Source of the DNA: Coturnix japonica
Lineage: Eukaryota > Chordata > Aves > Galliformes > Phasianidae
Length of the DNA: 64,000 nt
Direction of reading: 5' to 3'
NCBI RefSeq assembly: GCF_001577835.2
Contig: NC_029543.1
Coordinates: forward strand, 310,001 to 374,000
Of this stretch, positions 59,652 through 64,000 are shown piece after piece. A program made the translations under genes and the position numbers. Within the stretch, counting starts at the first letter, position 1. Every line of letters starts with the position of its first letter. The notes under the pieces were generated by a model. It saw only the letters and a list, made by a program, of their open reading frames with translations. It was not told the origin of the DNA and made no database searches.

Positions 59652-61481
59652 TCAGTGGCAGCCGCAGCTCCCAGCCACCATATCGTCGTACTGCTTGAGG
59701 ACCACGTTCTCATCGTCGTCGAAGTAGAGCAGGTTGATGGAGTGGAGCTTGTCGGGCACACAGCAGGGGCTGCTGACGCCCTCGCTCAGCTTCAGGGCGT
59801 TGATGATGGACTGCACAGTGGCGTGGTTGGTCGGCCGCATGTTCTCACCCAGGGGGAAGGGGCAGGAGCCCCGGCAGTGGTAGGCGTTGTAACCCCGGGG
59901 TGAGATGATCCACCCCGACCAGCCGATCTCCTCGAAGTCCACGGACAGGGGGTGCCTCTGGCAGGGCTGCAGTCGGTCCACAGAGCGAGCGCTGCGTGGG
60001 CCGGTCAGCTTGGCAGGGAAATCCCGAGGCTGGGAGGCTGCCAGAGATAAGAACCGTTCTGTTAGTGAGAGCATGAGCCTGAGAGGAAGGGCAGAGAGCG
60101 GAGCCACCCCTTGTGCAGTCACTGCAGATACTGGGAGGTGACAGCTCTGCAGCCCCACGGTGGTCATCAGCACGGGCTCAGCTCTGAGCTGGAGCCTTCA
60201 GGCAGGGACCTGGGCACGGCCCCATCTGTGCTGCACCCACCTGGCACTCCGGCCATGGGCAGGGATGCTCCTCGGCGCCCATCATCTGTGAACAGGACCA
60301 GCATGGGCTTCTTGCTCTCATGGTGGTCCCCGCTGGATGCAAACTGCACGGTGGGGGCCTCGAGTGGGCTCCCACCCAGACCATGGACCGTCACCAGCAA
60401 ACCTCGGTTGCTGCTCTCATCCTGGGTCCAATCCCGAACCTGCGGAAGCAAACATAGAGTCACCACAGGGTTGGAGCTGCAGCTGTGTCCCCATGTGCCC
60501 AGGACGTGGCAGGGTGGGCGATCGGACAGCAGCAGCACCGCAATGGGGCACCCACCCACCCCCACCCCTCCCTACAGGCTGCACGCCCCGACCTCAGGCA
60601 GGCACCACTGGCCCAGAATGGAGTGAAATGGGTTAAAAAGGTTCTCAGGTGCAAAAAGGCCATTTCTTCCCTCCGTGCCATCCATATACACACTGTGGGG
60701 GCACTCACAGCCTGCGTGATGGCAAAGACCTCCCAGCCCGAGCCCTGCAGTGAGAGCAGCCTGGATGCCAGCAGCTTCTGTCCTTCGGGGGAGTCCGGCT
60801 CAGTCTTGTCCAGGATTTGGTACACGCTGACCTGGGGATGGAGGCAAAGGGCGGTGAGCAGCCATGGCCTGGGGGGAGGAAGAGGATATGGGGGGGGGGG
60901 AAGGATGGATACAGGGAGAAAGCAGCGGCACTTCACTGCTGGGCACAGCTGGGCACATCCCTGCCCCCATCCGCACCCCAACCCCCTCACCTGGTCTTTT
61001 GGGGCTCACCTGACAGAAGTGGTGCCTCCTGGGCCCCTCAGTGGCTCTCGGCCACAGACGGAAGAGGTGCAGCTCCGCCGTCAGGATCTTCTCGTTCTTG
61101 GCCACGCTGGAGAGCACAAAGAGGAACCGCATCTTCTCGCTGTGAGCTGCAGGGAGGGACAGGTTGGGAAGTGAGACCAAACGGCCCCATCCCACAGCCC
61201 CCATCCCCAGCACCGCAGGGACCCCCCCCCTTACTTCTATCCAGGAAGCTGCGGACCGTGTTGCCCTCCAGGACGTCGGGGTTTTTGGTGACGCCGTCGG
61301 CGTTGGCCACCGCGTTGAACAGATCCACCATGTACTGCGGCGGCTGTTTGACGTGGGCTGGGGGCGGCGGGGGGTCCTCCATGCCAAACACTTCCAGCAG
61401 CTTCTTGAGAGCCTCAGCCCTGCGGCTCTCCGGGGACGCCGGCCGTGCCAAGGCCAGCAGCAGCAGCACAGCGCCCAGCAT
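59652..61481 (-). CDS. ADMP: ADMP, anti-dorsalizing morphogenetic protein, BMP-family ligand (5 exons)
   Basis: Minus-strand exons are 61481-61235, 61146-61010, 60831-60709, 60439-60241 and 60037-59652, giving 363 aa. I chose the start MLGAVLLLLALARPASP because it gives a clean signal peptide just below a TATA box. A TGF-beta propeptide leads to the furin site RSAR (about residues 250-253) and a 110-aa mature domain with seven cysteines (QPCQ, HCRGSC, PCC, CGC), the normal cystine-knot set. The landmarks GWSGWIISPRGYNAYHC, SIINALKL and the ending MVAGSCGCH match Xenopus ADMP as I remember it, more closely than BMP2/4 (GWNDWIVAPPGYHAFYC, VVEGCGCR). ADMP is an organizer-expressed BMP-like ligand that counterbalances BMP in dorsoventral patterning. 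The main alternative is another BMP-type ligand. Confidence 0.88.
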
Positions 61482-61532
61482 GGCTCTGTGTCCCAGCCCC
61501 AGCCAGACTCCCCTCTGCAACCCCAGCCCAGC

Positions 61533-61539
61533 ATTTATA
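61533..61539 (-). promoter_or_regulatory. ADMP TATA box
   Basis: On the minus strand TATAAAT stands about 52-58 bases upstream of the ADMP start codon, predicting a 5' UTR of about 20-30 bases. Confidence 0.65.
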
Positions 61540-61599
61540 ACTGGCTGGAAAGATGGATTGGAGTCAAATATGCACATGGGCAATCAGGAGGGTAAAGAG

Positions 61600-64000
61600 A
61601 GCTAATAGCCATGCTAACAAGGTGCAAAGACGGGCACCCTGCACCAATTAGCCCCAGTACACAACGGGAGGGGAGGGCTGGGGGACAAGGACAAGGGTCC
61701 AGCTGTGCCCCTCTGCAAGGCTGCCCTGACTGCCTTTGCTTTGCATAGGAGATTAACTGGATTTTAATGACAGCACTAATGGGACCAACAGGAACAACCG
61801 CAGCCAGGCTGGACCGGGCCGCATCCCCTCCTGTTCCCATGCAGTTCGTGGCTGTAGGGTCTCTGTGCTGGGATCAGAGCCCACCTCTTGCTTGTGCACA
61901 TCCACACAGTGCACCCCGAGCTGCACGGCCAGCTGCCATCTGTCCTCTACCCCAACCCCACATTCCAATGGTGAAAGGGCCATTAATTATCCAGAATACA
62001 CAGAGAGGTGACCACAGGCTGGGGTTAATTGGCAGAGGAAACTCTTCACATCCTTTCCTTCCCCTTCCCTGCCCGCCAGCATCCCATAGGACCAGGGCTG
62101 CTCCCCACACAGCCCCGAGGTGCCCACCCCCCCATTCCCCTCCTGCCCACATTCTGCCCATGCTGTGCACAGAGCAGCTGCCAGACACCACACGTGCAGG
62201 GCAGCATCCCGGGACGTTGGGGCAGAGCTGCCAATTGCCTGCAATGTTTACCTTACAAGCTGCCAAGCATTTTGCAGAGGGTTCATTTCCAACGAGTGCT
62301 GCTCTCATTGAAACCAGCGGCTCTCATTGATAAAAGCCACCTTCTGCCATTTACATACAGCACAGACAGTCTGGCAGGGGTCTCACAGTGGCCCCACCTG
62401 ATGAACCCCCCCCCGCCGCACTGCTGGACGGCCACCCCTGCCCACTTCTGTACAGGGCTGGATGTCCCCCATCCCCTGTGCCCAGCTCTGCCTTCCTCAC
62501 CCAAGGGTCTGTCCCTTCCTCCCAGTGGAGCTCAAAGTGCCCACGCAGAGCTGGGATTTCTGCCTTTGGGGGTTGATCTGCCCCCTCCCGGCCTGAACCA
62601 ACCAGCAGAGCATCCCTCTCCTGTCCCCATCCCACCCCACGGGCTCCGATGGCACTGCGGGCAGGGGATGGCACCGGCAGCTCCATCGGGTTATTCTGCA
62701 GCCCACTCCACTGCAGGGATGGATGCAGCCAAAGCAGAGGGTGCTGCCCTGAATCCGCTCAGCTGTTACCCCCAGAATCAGCCCAGGAGCTGCAGGGCAT
62801 CACTGCAGGGCGGTGGGCTGGGGCAGCCGGCAGCTGTGCTTACCTAAGCAGGCGGGATCCCCCGAGGAGCAGCGGCCCCAGCTCCTTCCCACCTCAATTT
62901 CCTGCACAGATTTGCAACACAAAGGCACGAAGATCCCCCTCAGCACCACGCTGGGGACACCCCGGGGGACGGCCCCAATACACAGCCCAGGGCAGGCAGA
63001 CCCAACCAAGGAGGTTTTGGGGATGCAGCATCCAACCACCACAACTGTTTCCCAAATAAACCCCTCTCAGCTCCCTCACTTGGCTTTGGAAAGAATCCCC
63101 CATCCCCATTGAAGGCTGTCGGCTGCTTTCAAGTACGGATGGTGACTCCTTATGAGAGCCCCGGACTGCTGGAATGGGGGATGTTTTAATCACGATCCCT
63201 CATGGCTGAGGGGCAATAAAGGGCAGACCCCCCCAAGAGCAGCACAGCCCAGGCTGCTGTGGGCAGGTATTGCTCCTTCATCCCACAGCTCTCCATGCTG
63301 TGACCAACTCATGCTGGTTTCCAAGCAATGTGCAGGCAGAGAATGGTAACAGCCTCCCCCAGAGCCCCCCTCCTCCTGTGCCAGCAGCAAACATTCATCT
63401 TGGACAGCAGAAATGCAGGAGGAAAGTGGCCCTGGGGCAAAGGGAAACCCAGCTGAAGGGGGGGGGGGTCAGTCGGCATTTCCCAGCTGGGCCGTTATCA
63501 CCCAATGAGGCACCATCAGCCACCCCGGGGACAACTGCACCTTCCTGTCACACCTGTGGGGTGCACGGATTCTCCCAGCCCTGGAAATGAGCACTTGAGG
63601 CTGCCCGTGTGTCCCTGCAGACCCCCATGGGGTGGATGCCACCAGCCATTCCATTCCCTCTGACTCAGTGCAGCACCGAAGGGCCCCGCTCTGCTTCAGC
63701 CCAGCAGGTTTTGCTCTGTCTGGGACAACTGAGGCTGCAGTTCTCATCTCTAAGTGACTTTGGCACCACTTTAGTGGCCAACACTTTACAGCTGCATGTG
63801 TAACTGAATCCAGAGCTGCTCCCAAAGGCCACAGACCCACGGTGAACAAAGGGACCCATTTTGTCCTGTCAGGACACCCCACAGCATCCCTGAGCCTCTG
63901 CTCGTGGGCTCAGCCCAAAGACAAACCCTGATTGACCTGCTGTGAGCAGGCGATGCTGCCCAGCAAAGCACAGCAGGGAGAGATCAGACACAAAACCAGG
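61600..64000. other. Upstream flank of ADMP, no supported gene
   Basis: I find no exon with recognisable protein similarity, no RNA gene and no CR1 tail. It may hold ADMP regulatory sequence. Confidence 0.5.

Overview
This is vertebrate nuclear DNA, almost certainly from a bird and probably a galliform such as chicken. It is GC-rich and gene-dense, with short introns and many G/C-rich minisatellites. The only interspersed repeats I recognise are short 3' tails of CR1 LINEs. The gene order MARCHF2 - RAB11B - ANGPTL4 - KANK3 - RPS28 - NDUFA7 - CD320 matches, in the same relative order, the block I know from human 19p13.2, so the window probably comes from a microchromosome (chicken chr28-like; this is inference). 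There is no prokaryotic, phage, CRISPR or mobile-operon content.

Layout: (1) 1-9.7 kb, MARCHF2 on the minus strand, with its CpG-island promoter near 9-10 kb. (2) 10.1-18.2 kb, RAB11B on the minus strand, with a CpG-island/CCAAT promoter at 17.8-18.3 kb followed by an 8-bp minisatellite. (3) 21.0-29.4 kb, ANGPTL4 on the minus strand, with a TATA-like promoter backed by a 400-bp C/T-rich minisatellite. (4) 29.5-39.3 kb, a gene-poor interval. (5) 39.3-49.55 kb, KANK3 on the plus strand. (6) 50.7-52.26 kb, RPS28 (minus) and NDUFA7 (plus), fired from a 214-bp bidirectional promoter with four TCTCGCGA elements. (7) 52.7-55.9 kb, CD320 on the plus strand, short and with only one LDL-receptor class A module. 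(8) 57.0-59.1 kb, a Kv8.2/KCNV2-like silent potassium-channel subunit on the plus strand. (9) 59.4-61.5 kb, a BMP-family ligand on the minus strand that I recognise as ADMP. (10) 61.6-64 kb, no supported gene.

Exon boundaries were placed by hand from GT/AG sites and by matching the translations to remembered human proteins. For all nine genes the summed CDS lengths are multiples of three and the encoded proteins are intact: MARCHF2 245 aa, RAB11B 218, ANGPTL4 482, KANK3 999, RPS28 69, NDUFA7 about 114, CD320 157, KCNV2-like 506 and ADMP 363.

The genes are functionally unrelated: ubiquitin ligase, recycling-endosome GTPase, lipase inhibitor, talin/cortical adaptor, ribosome, complex I, cobalamin uptake, K+ channel subunit, BMP-like morphogen. 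I found no novel multi-gene system. The most interesting content is the right-hand pair, a KCNV2 paralogue facing ADMP tail to tail, which to my knowledge is missing from placental mammals. Next in interest are candidate lipid-sensor sites in ANGPTL4 intron 3, the missing furin site in ANGPTL4, the one-module CD320, and CR1 tails lying within 10-30 bases of splice sites.
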